Below, one piece after another: positions 1 through 11,212 of a stretch of DNA of 64,000 bases. Within the stretch, counting starts at the first letter, position 1; each line of letters opens with the position of its first letter. The notes beneath the pieces were generated by a model. That model saw only the letters and a program-made list of their open reading frames with translations. It was not told the origin of the DNA and searched no databases. Made by a program: the position numbers and the translations under genes. The stretch is from Antitrichia curtipendula (taxonomy: Eukaryota > Streptophyta > Bryopsida > Hypnales > Leucodontaceae), in the NCBI GenBank assembly GCA_951230915.1, contig OX579641.1, positions 8,866,001-8,930,000 of the forward strand, written 5' to 3'.

Positions 1-1163
1 ATCAAGGACATCATCGTCTCCATCCGCTGCTTCATCCCTGCTTCCCTCCTCTCCGAAGCCTGAAGCACAAAGTTCAAAGGGAATTCCGTCAATCAAAGCT
101 TGCAATTAATTGATATAAAACAAACAGAGAAGGAACACTCCTCAAACACCTACAAGAGGACACTCATCAAGCACATGCAGTAGGAACGCTCTGCAAAGAC
201 TCGTGCACATGGGAGTGCGGCCATGGTTGTAAACTAGCAACAATGATGTGAAAAGAGTGTTTACCTTGAGCTGCAATTCCAGCAGTAATTGCATCTCTTT
301 CAACTCATTGTCGCAATTGTTGGTCTCCTGTGTGCGCAAACTCGTGCACAGCCCAGCCCTCCTTCGCTTCTTCGCCCTCCAACTCATCTCCTCCTCCGAG
401 TCAGATGACGAAGAAGCAGCAGACTCCGCGTCGCTATCGGTACCCTCGTCGAGCTCACTCTCCGAGAGACCCGACTGACGAGCACATTCCTTGCTCTCCT
501 CGAGCTTCCTTTTCACATGAGTCTTCTCAACCTGCATCCACAACAACCACATGTAAGCAACACTCGTAAATCACACCGCAGATCGAACACACTTCACAAA
601 AAACATGGAAACACACACGTCTAAAGGAACCCAAACTCACCACATCGTCAACGTGTCCCTTCGTTTCTTTACTTCGCCTCGTCCGTACACGACCACCGGT
701 ATTCCAGTAAGCTGCAAACACCAAACCTCCTCTAGTCAACATCAAAACTCTCAAAACAGAATGAGCTAAAAACACCGATCCTCCTACACAAACCCAAAAC
801 CAAAGAAACACACACCGATCCGCCAATCCTCTCCATAGCCACCAAGAAACACCACCACGCGCGCACGCGCACGGACGCAACCACCAAAGACGAAACCTCA
901 CCAGAGTCATCCGTCAACCACGCCCGCACATCAGAGCTCCTAACCACCACGTCCTCCTCCCACTTCCGTCCACGAGACGCCACCATCTTAACCGCAAACC
1001 TCTTGGGCCCCAAAGTATTCGTCGGCAAGAACAGTACCCTCTCCGACGCAGGCTCCGAACGCACCACCTCCTCTCCGTCCTCGACGTCTCCCGAGGAAGT
1101 GCACTGCAACACCACGCTCTCGGTGCTCGCCGTCTCCATAGCCACTTTCCCTGGCATCTCCAT
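1..1163 (-). CDS. Unrecognised acidic/basic coiled-coil protein, 3' end outside window
   Basis: Four exons join in one frame: 1163-902, 711-641, 531-265 and 59-1 (cut by the window edge), with GT-AG borders at every junction. That gives 219 codons. The ATG at 1163 is the first ATG downstream of an apparent leader, and its context has G at -3 and +4; upstream frames have only TTG or stops. Residues about 42-90 look folded (KRFAVKMVASRGRKW, then DVRAWL). Residues 134-159 are a Ser/Asp/Glu patch, KKRRR at 165-169 is a likely nuclear localisation signal, and 185-219 is Glu/Leu/Lys/Met-rich and helical, probably a coiled coil. I do not recognise the family. Nuclear location is inference from the basic cluster. 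The gene structure is well supported by phase consistency across three introns; the function is unknown. Confidence 0.6.
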
Positions 1164-1181
1164 AGCCACTCCTAACCTCTG

Positions 1182-1272
1182 CTGCACTTCAAACCAAGAA
1201 CCCAACCCAACCCCACTGCGCCTGTGCTCCTGCTGTTGCTTGCTTGCTTGCTGCTGCTATGCAAAAACTCAC
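1182..1272 (-). other. Probable 5'-UTR intron of the left-edge gene
   Basis: On the minus strand a strong donor (CG|GTGAGT, exon ending at 1273) is followed 91 bases later by a GTGCAG acceptor. The spliced leader would run into the exon holding the ATG at 1163. The leader (about 1446-1273) is open and Ser/Pro/Thr-rich if read from a TTG, but has no ATG, so I treat it as untranslated. Confidence 0.4.
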
Positions 1273-1499
1273 CGATTGTTGAGAGTCTGATGAATGCGGG
1301 GTTGCGGGGGGAGGTTTGGGGGTGTTGTAGGAAGAGTTGAGATGAGAAAGGGGGTTGCGAGTAAGTAGAGTGGTGGTAGAGAAGGAGAGAAGGCCTGAAG
1401 AAGGCAAAGGCAGAGGCAGTGTTGGGTTCAAGGCAGCTGACGACAAGGAGCTTCCGTAGGGGCTTTCCGTACGCCTCCGTTCTGTGAATCACCAACCCC

Positions 1500-1774
1500 G
1501 TACTACGCTGGCCACGACCCGCCTGCTGCCTGCGGCCTGCGGCCTTCCTTCCTGAATGGAGGGACGGAGGAAAAGAATATTATCCTGAGAGCGGCTTTTA
1601 TTCGATGTTTCCTACTTTCTCGACTGCAGGAAAGAGAGGTAACTTTATTTTACGGGGGGTGCCGGGGGGTGCCGGGGGGTGGGGGGCAGGGACAAGTGGT
1701 GAAGGAGTTGTGGGCCCCGCAACCCTTCGAGGTCTGTGGGAAACTGTCTGTACATACACGGTATTATTGTATTA
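1500..1774. other. Spacer with G-rich low-complexity tract
   Basis: Likely promoter-proximal DNA of the minus-strand gene. A short tandem GGGGGGTGCC-type repeat lies at about 1655-1687. No gene seen. Confidence 0.4.
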
Positions 1775-1985
1775 GAGCCAGTCTCCATGGGAGGCCGGAA
1801 CTGGACCCCCTGCAGGTTGACCACGGGCAGAGCATGCAAAAAATCCTGAAATGTTCACCACGCATAGAGTTTAGCAAGCAAGCTCCGGGAAAGGGTCCAG
1901 TCCCTCCAGGAATGTATTCTGGTTTTGCTAAACTGGAGGCCGGAGGTCCAGTTTTGGATCCCTCCGGACCCATGGAGACTGGCTC
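1775..1985. mobile_element. TTA-flanked MITE (PIF/Harbinger-like), element 1 of 3
   Basis: The 211-bp element begins GAGCCAGTCTCCATGGG and ends with its exact reverse complement. TTA flanks it at 1772-1774 and 1986-1988. A 3-bp TTA duplication is the hallmark of PIF/Harbinger transposition; no transposase is present, so it is non-autonomous. Confidence 0.75.
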
Positions 1986-1988
1986 TTA

Positions 1989-2355
1989 GAGCATGCCCAC
2001 CACTCTTGTGAAACGGATGATTTGTTGTCACCGGATTGCAAAATTGCCCCACCTGTCTTGCATAATGGATGAACTTGTTAAGAGGCCAAGCCAAAAGTCG
2101 CGGGTGGCTTGCAAAACCGGGCTCTTTTGCAAGCCAAGGGATGGCTTGCAAACTAGCTTGCAAACCACATGAGACAAGCACCTTTTGCACTTTTCCACCA
2201 AACAAGGACTTGATCCATGAATGTGGACGTAGCCGATTGGGTGGCAATGGCCTCTTAAGAGGCTGTGGGTGGGGCGACCCATCATCCCTAGCTTGCAAAT
2301 TGGATTGACTGGCTTGCAAATTGACTGGCATTTTACAAGACGCGTGGGGGTGCTC
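1989..2355. mobile_element. TTA-flanked MITE (PIF/Harbinger-like), element 2 of 3
   Basis: The 367-bp element starts GAGCATGCCCACC and ends in an imperfect inverted copy (GTGGGGGTGCTC). It shares the TTA at 1986-1988 with element 1 and the TTA at 2356-2358 with element 3. The interior repeats a GGCTTGCAAA motif several times. Confidence 0.7.
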
Positions 2356-2358
2356 TTA

Positions 2359-2814
2359 GAGCATCCCCACCCGGCTGCCAAATCGGATGACTAGTCCGTC
2401 GTGGCTGGAAAAACTGCCCCACCCGCCTGGCTGGTTAAGCAGGCAGGCCTCCCAAGCGCCTCCGGCTTGCAAATGGGGGTCTTTTTGCCGACCACGATCC
2501 GGTCTACAAAACAACAAACCACAAACACATCGCAATACACGATGGTTCTTTGTGCCAATCATTGGCACCTCTTCGCATATGTTCTTTTACTACGGCCCAC
2601 TTGATTTCACCCACGTTATAGGTTGCATTCTTATTACAGCCACGTGCCAATCGTTGTACTGAAATTTCACCCCCCGCATTTGTTTTTTACTTGATCGGAC
2701 CAATCAGCCTCCAGACGGGTGGATCTCCTCCCCTAACCCAGCTTGCAAACTAGATGGCTGGGCATTATGCCAACCAAATCCCACCTGCATTTTGCAAGCC
2801 GGGTGGGGATGCTC
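2359..2814. mobile_element. TTA-flanked MITE (PIF/Harbinger-like), element 3 of 3
   Basis: The 456-bp element starts GAGCATCCCCACCCGGC and ends with the exact inverted copy GCCGGGTGGGGATGCTC. TTA is at 2356-2358 and 2815-2817. Its ends are close to those of element 2, so the two are relatives. No coding capacity seen. Confidence 0.8.
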
Positions 2815-2822
2815 TTAGTTAA

Positions 2823-3738
2823 CCCCTAAAACCCCGAGGCCTTTTCTCCATCAAAACACACTCAAAACTGCCACTTCTATTGCAAAGAGCAAAAAACTAT
2901 AAAAATTGTTTTTTTTTTGCATATCTAACCGTAGGATCTTATACTAGACTAGTATGAGAATGTGTGCAAGAAATTTCAGAAACTTTGAACAAATAGATTG
3001 CAAGATATTTGCATTCAAAGTGAAGAAAACAAGTTTTTTTGCACCTTGCTTGACAAGATTTTTGGGCTTTGAACCTATTTAACTTAAATTTTTTGTATTG
3101 TTGATTTTGATTTTCTAAGTTTATATGTTGAATACTTCAGTTGAAAATCTAGGAAAAAAAATTCAAGAAAAAAACACTAAATTTTTACTCATTAAAAAAT
3201 TGTTAAGTAGAAGTAGGTTCAAGATTGAAGGAATAACTAAATCGTTAATAGCTCTAAGACAAAATTGAAATACCATAATCCCAATAGTGAGATTGTTCTA
3301 GCAAGCAAATTCAACCTTGTCTAACAATTGTTTTCTGAAAATTATAAAAATTGCGTTCAAAAGTGAATCCTAAAAGTTATTTTTTCAAAAAGATGCTTAG
3401 ATTGCCCGAAAAACTAAGATTGTCCATAACTTTTTCATTACTAGTCCAAATAGAATGGATCAAAGCTTCAAATGTAGACAAAATGACATAGATTTTGGAA
3501 AAAATATTTAAGAAATTTATTTTGACTTTCTGTGATTTTTTTGTGATGTCCGCCAAACTCTATTTTTGGCATAACTTTTTCTCTCGGGCACCAATTGAAA
3601 TAAAAAATATATATCCACAAAGCTCTCGCAAAACCGCACAACCTCAAAAAATCCCAAAAAAATTCTCTACAAATTGAGGTCACAGGAACCTACCCGGACC
3701 CAAATTGTCCCCCGAGGGGACAAACGGGGTTTTAGGGG
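2823..3738 (+). mobile_element. TTAA-flanked element, family A, full-length copy
   Basis: The 916-bp unit starts CCCCTAAAACCCCG and ends CGGGGTTTTAGGGG, with TTAA on both sides (2819-2822, 3739-3742). TTAA target sites and ends starting CCC are typical of piggyBac-like transposons; assignment is by ends only. A TTGTCCCC/GGGGACAA palindrome lies just inside the right end. The unit at 47660-48576 is a near-identical copy in opposite orientation. No transposase; short ORFs inside are not convincing genes. Confidence 0.8.
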
Positions 3739-3742
3739 TTAA

Positions 3743-5043
3743 GGTAGGAGTTTCTAAAAGTGCAAAAGCTCTAAAATTGTCTACCTCCTCAAATATACAC
3801 TATATGTACATTTTATTTTTTTGTAGCCTTCAACAATGTACAAATTGTGTACATTTGAAGAAGTGGGCAATCTTAGAGCCCTTTGCCATTTCAACTTCAA
3901 AATTTCATAACTAATTCCACAAAGTTCCAAAAATTATAAAACTACTTAGAAATTCCAATTCCACTTTTCTTTTATTGAAAAAATATTTTAAGAAACTTTG
4001 CCACTTCAAATTTAGTTTCAGTTCGTAGTTGGGCAATTTATTGACCTCCTACCTCACTCAAATTTTAGGTACTCAAGTTGCACACCATTGGATTGATGAA
4101 TCCCTAAACATTTAGAGTCTTCCCTAGAATTGACAATTTGGGAAAAAACATCATAAAGAACTATTTGGAAGAATATTTTAGAATTCATAAACAAGTAAAA
4201 GTTATAGATTTTGAGTTTTAGATTCCATTTGTATGGTTAGATTCACTAATGCTATCACCAATATTATTTAGAAATTTTGAAAGAAAATTTTCAAAATTCC
4301 TTCAAAATTTGATTTCAAACAAAATATTCTTATTTTTTGAGTAAAATTTGTTGGAATGCATTTCAAAGAAGGTTCTCTTGGAATTTTTGTATTTTTGAAA
4401 TCTGTATCTTTATTTTTGCAAATCCAATTTTGAACTAGAGTCAATGCAACTTTAGCTTGGTCAACCACTTGACATTCTTCCAAATTTATAATTTTAGAAA
4501 AATATATACTCCAATAATGCTAAATCCAACCTTTAGATAGGACAACAACTTTGTAAAGTATCTACACAAATTAGGATGACTTCCATCCAAATGAAATGAG
4601 AATGAACCAAGAATTTTAATTTGTTCATTGTCCAGAAATTGGATGTTGGAGCACATAGGGGATAATTCAACAATTAGAGTCAATTGTCATTGGACTCCTA
4701 GATTGCCTAAACCTAAAGGTTTGGATGCTCTCTACTGATGCGCAGCTCTAAGCTCCTCTTTGGTTAGACCTCTAGCCCTTGCAAATTGGCTTTGCAAAAT
4801 TAGAGGGCCTGGACAAAAGCTTAGGCCCCACTTATTTAGAAAAACAAAAAGCTTAATCATTTTTTTTGAGTGGCTTATGCAATACAATTGCTGCCAAGTG
4901 GTTTGGGCAGTGTGTATTTTTAGTTGTACCTACCCCAATGGAAATGGCATAAATGTCCAACTCCCTCCAACCTCCTTCTAATTCCTATAACTCCAAAGAC
5001 CCAATGGCAACCAGCCTTTAGAAGTTCTCATTTGGATGTCATT
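3743..5043. other. AT-rich spacer, no gene seen
   Basis: AT-rich DNA with short open frames lacking codon structure or family resemblance. No RNA gene or clear element ends found. Confidence 0.5.
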
Positions 5044-5047
5044 TTAA

Positions 5048-5435
5048 CACCTAAAGGTCCAAACCCCATTTTTTAGCAACATAGTGATTTTGGACAACCC
5101 ATGCCTCCTCACAAACTATAATTCTTCATACCTTTTGACTCATTGATCAAAGTGGAATGACTCAAAGCTTTCCAAGTATAAATAATTTATTTTTTTAGAA
5201 AGTGATTTTTAAAGAAGTTTTTTGAGTTGTCCGGGTTGCCTGCTCAAAAATAATATTACATACAATGGAATGAAAATTACTTATAATGCAATAACTTTTA
5301 AACCATGAGTCAAAAGCTATGAAAATTGTTGTTCCTTAAAGCTATTCCTTAGACACATGTTGTGTGAAATTTTCAAAGAAAAAAAATAAAAGTTTTGCTC
5401 ATAGTAAATTGCCCAACATTGCTATGTATTAGATA
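5048..5435. mobile_element. Rearranged fragment of TTAA family B
   Basis: It starts after TTAA (5044-5047) with CACCTAAAGGTCC and runs like the left end of the 28687-29631 copy. It then switches to sequence matching the 3' part of the 27278-28209 copy and stops before a second terminus. It is a truncated or internally rearranged copy. Confidence 0.5.
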
Positions 5436-6674
5436 ACAAATGAGCTGCGCTAGCGGCGAATAGGTTATCATACATAACCAGTTTTACATTTTCCAATCAC
5501 AACCTTTGATCTTCATGATCCAAGGGTGTAGGAAGCAAGTTGGAAAAAAAAGGTTACGAATTGCAACTTATAATGGCAATGGTGATGGGTTGCCAATGGG
5601 ACGGTGCCATGTTAGTGTTGAAAAGTCAACAACCGGTTATGTCGCCAAAAAACAAGGTGTGGACCTCTAGAGATTAACATCTAACCCATATCATGCTCGA
5701 GTACAACAATGTACATATTAGCACTAGTAGAAAGTTAGTCTTGAAGCCCTGGTGATAGTACCAACATTTTTATTTGGGGCAAAATTTCACTCAATCCAAC
5801 AAATTTTGACCTCTATGACTTCATCTCTCTCAAAATTGACATATGTAGTGAGTCCGAAAAATCCCCACTTGAGAACACTTGAGTTTGGTGTCAAAGACCT
5901 GTGGATGCACCAAGCTCTGATGCTCCGAGACCAAGTTTCTACTAGCTATTGTCATTTGGTAGCTTTTTCAGACACCTCGGAGATGTAATAATGAGACAAA
6001 TTTGAAAGTACCATGTGTCATTTAGTCCTAATGTAGCATGAGGACAAACTTTTGTCACCTAATAGAACTAATAACCAAATGTAAATTGAGGAAGAATCAT
6101 ATATATGTTGTGTTGAGGTTGCATATAAACAATTCTATCTTTTGTCAATAAATTGAAAGGGGGGTTGGGGTGGGGTTGGGTGGATAAAAGAAAACAGATT
6201 GTTGTTGGTAGTAAAGAAACAGAAATGAGTCAGACAAATCATGAAGACGGAATGCCTACTCTAGCCCTAAGTAGCTTGCAGCCTTGCACTTCTCCCATTA
6301 ATTGTGTCAGATAAGATTGCTGTTCCTCATGGTGAGGTACTGTGTGAACGCCTACCTCTGTGCTCTCAGGGTACAGGAAAAGAGCACTTGCAGTACATCC
6401 TCTTTGAAACCAGATTTCACATGTTTTGGGGCCAACAAATTTTTATATTTATATATATATATGTATTTTAAATATATATAATTTTTTTTCAAGTATGGGA
6501 AACGTACTGCCACTCGACAGACTCTTTTGAATCCATGCAAATTTTTGAAAAACTTCTTCAGTTCGGTGCAGTGTTGAATGTGAATGTTTTCAACCTTGGC
6601 GTTAGTCACGTTTCCAGTGCCTACCGGTCTCTTTGGAGGACGGCGTTAACTGAAAGCAGTCATCCGAAGTCTGC
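5436..6674. other. Spacer, no gene seen
   Basis: Mixed AT-rich sequence with a short G-rich GGGGTTGG-type tract near 6158-6182 and an AT dinucleotide-rich stretch near 6440-6490. Nothing recognisable as a gene. Confidence 0.45.
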
Positions 6675-6870
6675 AACTTTTTACCCCTGGGGGAAAACAC
6701 TGGAATTTTTTTATTTTGACACCCATGGTAAAAATTTGGAATTCAAACTTGGAATTAGAAGCCCTGAATTAGGTGGGAGATGTGGAAAAACGGAGGGAGG
6801 AGAGGCGAAGAGTGCAATTACAAAATAGAGGTAGTTTTTTCACATTTATTTTTAGTTGGAGGTAGATAGA
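6675..6870. repeat. Fold-back repeat family F, diverged copy
   Basis: It contains CCCCTGGGGGAAAACACTGG followed by TTTTATTTTGACACC, matching the left half of the element at 10987-11212. Ends are degraded. Confidence 0.4.
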
Positions 6871-7180
6871 CGTAGGATGCAAACCTTGAATGGCCATTTT
6901 AACTCTTACATTCTCTTCAATCTTTTTTTGGAACCCTAAAACAAGTAACGTACAACCTTCTAAACATGAGAGTCTTATGCCCATTGTAGATACATGTATA
7001 ATCAGTATTTATCTTTAAAAATTTATAATTTTTGAAGATTTTGAAGACAATTTTTTGCCAATTTCATTTAAATCATAATCTACTCTATATCATAATCTAG
7101 TAGAAACATGATCTATGTAGACTTGTCGTTAAGACCTACTCCAAGTCAAATTCATGAAGTTTACTCAAAGTGGGTCTTAA

Positions 7181-7760
7181 CCCCTAAAGCCTCACTTGTC
7201 CCCTCGGGGGACAATTTGGGTCCGGGTAGGTTCCTATTGTCTCAATTTGAAGTAAAATTTTTTGAAATTTTTTGAGGTTGTATAGCTTTGCAAGAACTTT
7301 GTGGATATATAATTTTTGTTTCAATCGGATGCCGGATGAAAAAGTTATGGCACAATGAGCAAGAAATAAAGATTCTCGGGCAGCCCCCAAAAAATTACAA
7401 AAAATCAAAATATTTTTTTTTGAATTTTTTTCCTAAAAGATTATGTTTTTACCTATACGTGAAGCTTTGATTCATTCTATTTGGACTAGGGATGAGAAAG
7501 TTATGGACAATCTTATTTTTTCGGGCAATTTAAGCATCTTCTTGAAAAAAAACTTTTTGTTCAACTTTGAATGCTAATATCTTCCAATCCGTATGGTCAA
7601 ATTTGATGAAATTTTTACTACATGATCTCAGACAAGTTAAGTACAAGATCATACGGTTAAATTCCCGAAAAAACAAAAAAATTGGTTTCCTTAAGTGAAT
7701 ATAGCAGAAGTGGTAGTTTTGAGTGATTTTTGGCAGAAAACACCCTCGGGGCTTTAGGGG
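7181..7760 (-). mobile_element. TTAA-flanked element, family A, internally deleted copy
   Basis: The 580-bp element runs from CCCCTAAAGCCTC to GGGGCTTTAGGGG with TTAA at 7177-7180 and 7761-7764. It has the same orientation as the 47660 copy. It keeps the near-terminal TTGTCCCCTCGGGGGACAA palindrome and lacks roughly 340 bp of interior relative to full-length copies. Confidence 0.75.
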
Positions 7761-7764
7761 TTAA

Positions 7765-8117
7765 AGTTGAACCCATGTGGACTATGCTTCTACTAGTGAT
7801 CAAAGATTCACCAATTTATTTCCATCAAATTGAAGTAAACTATATAAACAAAACAAATTAGTTAAAAATGGCATAAATATGCATCTTCATCTTGCACTTG
7901 ATTACAATACGAGTAGTTTGGTTGGACCCCTCCAAATCATGTTGATAAGAAGTATCCAATAAGTAATGTACACCTGTAATCAACACTATCCAAAATGTGA
8001 CACCTACTTTCAAAAAACAATAATAAAAACATGAGAATATATGAGAGCCTCATGTTGCTTTTTAGTACACCAAAAGACAATCACCATTACTCATAAGCTA
8101 TCCAAATAATGCATGTT
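7765..8117. other. AT-rich spacer, nothing seen
   Basis: No gene, RNA or element ends recognised. Confidence 0.4.
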
Positions 8118-8127
8118 AAAATACTTT

Positions 8128-8836
8128 TTTTTTTTTTTTGACACAAATGAAACGGAATTTCATTGCAAAGGAAAAATACAAACCAGCCAGCCACAAGTGG
8201 CCTGGCTGGGAGAGAAACCAACCAACCAAAGACAAGACCAAGACACGACACGACCCAGGACAAAAAAACAACAAGCAAGCAGAGCGCAACGGGAAGCCGA
8301 GAAGACCCCCATGGCCTGCCACCTCAAGCTGAGTCAAAGCCCCGTCCTACTGGGCCACCCTTCAAGGCGGTTGAAACACAAACCCCGCCCTCAGCCCAGC
8401 CATCATCCATCGGGGAAGACCCTCCACGATGTCAACAAAAAAAACAAAACAACACCTCCTATCTAAAAAGTTCCCCCGTAACTTCTGCTTTTCCTCAGGG
8501 GAGCGACGCTTGGGGCTGATCACATTAGCCCATTCAACTCTACCATAATCAATCATCCCCCACCAAATATGATCAATCAACCGCTCCGGAGTCCACACTT
8601 GATTGTTGAAAACAAGGTCATTGCGTTGCATCCAAAGACTCTACAGAACTGTAGAACGAAGTTTAAGCCAAATCCTCTTGACCTTGTTGAAACGCCTGGG
8701 GATCGCCACCGAAAAAATCCATTGGTGCCACGTGAGTGGCCGCTCGGTCCTTGGGCCTCCCGCCCCTCAAGAGTAGCGTTCAAAATGTGAATAGCCCATT
8801 GCCATGCTCTTCAGAATCCTTCAGAATCCAACGTTC
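8128..8836 (-). mobile_element. 5'-truncated LINE (non-LTR retrotransposon) fragment
   Basis: Read on the minus strand, the sequence ends in a poly(A) run. It carries the C-terminal end of a LINE-type reverse transcriptase ORF: WMQRNDLVFNNQVW, then LIDHIWWGMIDYG, the tryptophan-rich zf-RVT/C-terminal region of plant LINE ORF2. The reading frame is broken by an in-frame TAG just upstream of that motif. A 10-bp direct repeat, AAAATACTTT, flanks it at 8118-8127 and 8837-8846, as expected for target-primed insertion. It is a dead, 5'-truncated copy. Confidence 0.7.
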
Positions 8837-8846
8837 AAAATACTTT

Positions 8847-10986
8847 CGAATCCACTTTCAATCCACCTTGAACAATTGCCAATAAGATCCAATGAAAATC
8901 ATTTACTTTTAATGATACTAACTATACATAGTTGTAATTAATGATGATTGTAGGTGCGCATATTTAAAGCTTCTCACATACCTCTACCGCAAACAAGTAC
9001 CGTTCGTTTTTAATATAAAAAAAAGGCGTACTCCTTTACTACCCTTCTTAATTATTATCCCATTAATTTTCCGTCCAGCCAGGTTGGAGTTGGGGGGAGG
9101 GTAATTAATAAAGTGGTGGGTGAATAAGCCCAGGAAAGGCCCGAGGTCATGGAAAAAGTAGACTGTGCCGAGGCGGGGAAGAAAAGTCCATGACTCCATG
9201 GCAGTTCCAAAAAGCGGGTGGCGTGAGAAAAGGCAACAGGAGCGGAGACGGTACTTCTGGAGGTACTTCTGAAAGTACATCAAGGTACAAGAGCAAAGGG
9301 TCGAGAATAGCCGAATGGGGCCCATGGGATTTCGCGCGGACGTCCCGGAGGTTCAGTTTTATTGGTTCCCAAGTCCCGCCCGTCCACGAAATTTCGTGCT
9401 CACCAAACCGAAGGGGAAGATGCCGCAGGCGAGCCCCAATTGACGGCCCACTTGGCCTGGCCAAGCTACAGTAGGGAGGGAGCCCTCAACAGAACCGCAA
9501 TCGACCACGATTTGTCAGTAGAGTCCATTTGAAAGATTCGAATGTAGTCTATTGTGGCTTCTGAAACTGTGGTGCAAATAGGGTTTCCTATGATCGATAA
9601 TGCGAAACCCAGCGGCACCTCTTGGTGTCCTTCTCTGCATTTGGAGAAACTAAGTTTAGTTCAAGTGCAGAGTTGCTTTCTTCCAAGTTGATCGGATTGG
9701 GCGTAATAATAATATGACGATCGATCACAGACGGACACAGTGACCGTAGGTTCGTCAATCGTACTCGCTGTTGATGAGCCTGGCCATCGATCGATCCTTT
9801 GAAGCACCTACCAAGTGCATTCACAATAAATAGCTGTGTAACTTGCTGTAAACTTTAGCATGATTGCAATGCGGGACAGTTGCTAGTAGGGTTACGTCAG
9901 GACATTACGATACATTACTCTTCCATGCGTTTCCTGAGGTCCAATTTGCCCTGTCCCTCTTGCAACAGCAAAGAGTTTTGGGAGTCCATTTCAACAAAGG
10001 TACTGTAACGAACTTAAATTCAATTATATAAACGCCAAGTACTTACTGTGTTGAGAGTAATCATGTTGTGTTTATAATAAAAAAAATTACCACTTGGACC
10101 AGTAGTAAAGAGTTTGTTCCGAGAACTGAAACGAGAAAGCACCTCACTGGTTCCTACCTCCGGCTAGAGTTCGTTCGTTCCAGGAATCCAGGTAGCCCGG
10201 GCAGCCGGGCAGGCGACACGAGATGAACGGATGAGTGATTCACGCATCTGCCGCAACTGCAGAAGTACTTCCCTGGTACAGCACCGTAGCCACTGCTGTA
10301 CGATGCTGCACTCCTCTTCCGGACTTTTCGTAGAATTTATCGGGTAATTTAAGTCCGTCGTTATTCCTGCCCGAATAGAATTCGCTGGTATGTCCCGGCA
10401 AATGACCGATCCCACCAAGACAGCGGGAATGCGTTGCAAGTCCACGCCTCCACGGTCGACTACTTCGTGGTAAAACAGACTGGGGACTGGCTGAGGTCAA
10501 GTCGTAGAATGTCCTCTGAAAGTGAGTGAAAAAGGGTAAAAAAGAGTCTCCTTTGGTACCCGAACTCGTTACGATTGAAGACTGCAAATCGGAGGTCCAC
10601 ATGGTATCATTGCAGTTGACAAAGATTAGCTAGCACCCATGCACCGCGGAGCCACAGAGGGCTCGAAACTACTGACTGGCAGACCAGTTAGGTGAGTGAA
10701 GGGGTATTTTCGGCCGCAAGGTCGCTCTTGGTGAAATAGTTGGAACTCTCAAGTCAAATTTATCTTCTTCTCCAGGGGTGGTCAATCTCTTGAACCGACA
10801 ATTTTCACGTTTGTTGGACCTTGGTGTCAGTACTTCGAACTCGAAAACCAATCTCAGTACGTGAAGACCTGGCTTACCATTGAATAGGCATTGTAACAAC
10901 CAATTTCACAAAAATACATTTTACCTACTCGTGGGCTTCAATATGGCTTTGATTGTCCGTGTTGGCTGCTGGGCATGAAAAAGCGG
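8847..10986. other. GC-richer spacer without a convincing gene
   Basis: Base composition is clearly less AT-rich than on either side. Several open frames of 70-120 codons occur on the minus strand, but none shows a recognisable domain or consistent splice structure. It could hold a decayed gene or regulatory DNA. Confidence 0.35.
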
Positions 10987-11212
10987 CCAGGGTGAATTGA
11001 CCTCCTCATTTGCCCCACTGGGGCAAACACTGGAATTTTCTTATTTGTAACTTACGAGTTTTTTTTGAAATTCTGAATTCATATTTGCAATCGGAGGCCC
11101 CAAATCATGTCGGGGAGGTGAATAATTATCAATAAACGTGGTACAAAATAGGGGGAATTTTTTTTAAATCTTCCTCGGTTGGGGCAATGAGGCCCGGGTC
11201 AATTCTCCCTGG
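10987..11212. mobile_element. Fold-back MITE family F
   Basis: It begins CCAGGGTGAATTGACC and ends in an imperfect inverted copy, GGTCAATTCTCCCTGG, about 226 bp apart. The interior is AT-rich. A diverged relative lies at 6675-6870. Target duplication is not clear. Confidence 0.5.

Noticed and set aside
1172..1495. Leader frames resembling a transit peptide
   Set aside because: They start at TTG, have no ATG, and the splice that follows places the first ATG at 1163.
2823..2830. CCCCTAAA ends read as telomeric repeats
   Set aside because: Each element end has a single unit, with TTAA outside and unique sequence inside; no tandem array.
3468..3683. 71-codon frame conserved between the 2823 and 47660 family A copies
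   Set aside because: The copies are near-identical DNA, so the frame is shared by descent; other family A copies do not keep it and it has no domain.
8113..8519. Plus-strand ORFs of 117-118 codons
   Set aside because: They are antisense to the LINE tail, and one starts in its poly(T).
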